From positions 1-33,807 of IMG/VR virus record IMGVR_UViG_3300008625_000041: a DNA stretch of 33,807 nt; one strand, given 5' to 3'. The first letter of the stretch is position 1. Each line of letters starts with the position of its first letter. A program made the translations under genes and the position numbers. This DNA is from a virus. Shown piece by piece: positions 33,188 through 33,807 of this stretch. The notes under the pieces are model-generated. The model saw only the letters and a list, made by a program, of their open reading frames with translations, searched no databases and had not been told where the DNA came from.

Positions 33188-33217
33188 TATAAATATACTG
33201 TTACACTTATAAATATA
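33188..33217 (-). promoter_or_regulatory. Tandem TATATTTATA motifs, candidate phage promoter
   Basis: Two perfect sense-strand copies of TATATTTATA at 33188-33197 and 33208-33217, exactly 20 bases apart, lie 21 and 41 bases before the ATG at 33167. The distal copy is flanked by CACT and AGTG, a short inverted repeat. This is the clearest example of the recurring upstream motif of this window. Confidence 0.42.
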
Positions 33218-33231
33218 GTGATTCAAATTTT

Positions 33232-33807
33232 TCAAAGTAAATGAGCCTCTCCTTCAATATTTCCTGCTCTTGTAACCTCTATTAATTCTACTTTAGAATG
33301 ATACTCAACCATATTATTAGCCCCAACATAACTGAAAGAACTGCGTATTCCATCTTTAATGTCATATAATATCCTATGTAATTTACCTTTGTATGGAATA
33401 ACTTTATGATTTCCTTCAACATTTTTATCATCTCCTCTTGATTTTTTAGAGTCCAAAGATGCTGAACCTCTATACTTCTTATATAGCTGTTCATTAGGCC
33501 ACTTACCTACTTTTTCAATTTCTCCTGGAGTTTCTTTTGTACCAGATAGCAGGGAACCCAACATAATCGAATCAGCCCCACAAGCAAGTCCTTTACACAC
33601 ATCACCAATAGTGCGAACACCACCATCAGCAATAATGGGAGTATCAAAAGTATCAGCAACGGCAACACAATCAATGAGAGCAGACACCTGAGGGATTCCC
33701 ACACCCGTTCTGATTCTCGTTTCACATAACGATCCATTTCCAATTCCGACTCTAATCGCGTCTGCTCCTTTTTCACATAAGTATTCACACGCTTCTCCTG
33801 TCGCAAC
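33232..33807 (-). CDS. IMP dehydrogenase / GMP reductase family protein (5' end beyond window)
   Basis: The frame is open from the window edge to TGA at 33232: the last 191 residues of a TIM-barrel enzyme. It starts VATGEACEYLCEKGADAIRV, then the catalytic-cysteine loop GIGNGSLCETRIRTGVGIPQ, the phosphate-binding IIADGGVRTIGDV, ACGADSIMLGSLLSGTKETP and the terminal VIPYKGKLHRILYDIKDGIR region. IMPDH makes XMP for GTP synthesis; GMP reductase does the reverse reaction. The terminal SYVGANN segment is closer to GMP reductases, but the subfamily is not settled. The enzyme would alter guanine/adenine nucleotide balance during infection. A 64-base gap carrying promoter-like motifs separates it from the next gene. 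Confidence 0.88.
   Translation of the reverse strand, partial: VATGEACEYLCEKGADAIRVGIGNGSLCETRIRTGVGIPQVSALIDCVAVADTFDTPIIADGGVRTIGDVCKGLACGADSIMLGSLLSGTKETPGEIEKVGKWPNEQLYKKYRGSASLDSKKSRGDDKNVEGNHKVIPYKGKLHRILYDIKDGIRSSFSYVGANNMVEYHSKVELIEVTRAGNIEGEAHLL

Noticed and set aside
33507-33806. 99-aa minus-strand frame rich in Leu and Val
   Set aside because: It is a shifted-frame shadow of the IMPDH/GMPR gene, whose correct frame carries the catalytic loop and continues to the window edge.
1-33807. CRISPR arrays, insertion sequences, attachment sites, replication origin
   Set aside because: No regularly spaced direct repeats, transposase motifs, tRNA-end duplications or iteron clusters were seen by eye on either strand.

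Overview
The window is a gene-dense, AT-rich stretch of a large tailed-phage genome of the T4-like (contractile-tail, myovirus) type. The evidence is a gp25-like baseplate wedge protein, a gp6-like wedge protein, a gp5-like hub/spike protein without a lysozyme domain, a gp7-like wedge protein, a gp55-like late sigma factor, a gp47/gp46-type Mre11/Rad50 and a TOPRIM primase. Small virion proteins with LTKKGRELLARG-type N-termini and GLYND-type C-termini resemble those of marine T4-like phages (cyanophage/pelagiphage relatives). The host cannot be determined from the sequence. Neither end of the genome is present: the left-edge gene and the right-edge gene both run off the window.

Layout: almost everything is on the minus strand, so transcription runs from high to low coordinates. 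From the right edge: an IMP dehydrogenase/GMP reductase family fragment (33232-33807); a small Ser/Gly-rich protein coupled to a prolyl-4-hydroxylase-like dioxygenase; a membrane-anchored 3D/RlpA-like protein; an overlapping set of DruA-like (DUF4338-type), Mom-like, glycosyltransferase-like and HD-domain genes (27617-31575); a small membrane protein; a gp55-like sigma factor; a 38-aa basic protein; and three tRNA genes (Ala-TGC, Thr-TGT, Gly-TCC). A bidirectional terminator and one plus-strand membrane-protein gene (25963-26184) separate this from the baseplate block (13668-25821). After that come three further virion proteins (10925-13586), an HExxH zincin, and a replication/recombination trio (PD-(D/E)XK nuclease, degenerate primase, and a single-chain Mre11-Rad50 fusion). 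Last is a giant PKD-containing tail fibre/adhesin gene that leaves the window on the left. A 58-aa ribbon-helix-helix gene on the plus strand (5937-6113) sits divergently from the fibre gene and overlaps the 3' end of the Mre11-Rad50 gene.

How the genes work together: the baseplate block encodes most of a contractile-tail baseplate. It includes wedge proteins gp25, gp6 (apparently split into two genes) and a gp7-like protein with a LamG-like insertion, plus a gp5-like hub and carbohydrate-binding or adhesive accessory proteins. The gp55-like factor is expected to direct late transcription. A recurring sense-strand motif, TATATTTAT(A/T), lies upstream of most genes that have a real upstream gap and is a candidate phage promoter element. 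It is the reverse complement of the classical T4 late box, so the assignment is tentative. The Mom-like, DruA-like and glycosyltransferase/winged-helix genes overlap one another and form the best candidate for an undescribed DNA hypermodification module. There is no CRISPR array, insertion sequence or obvious attachment site, and no gene-free stretch longer than about 150 bases.
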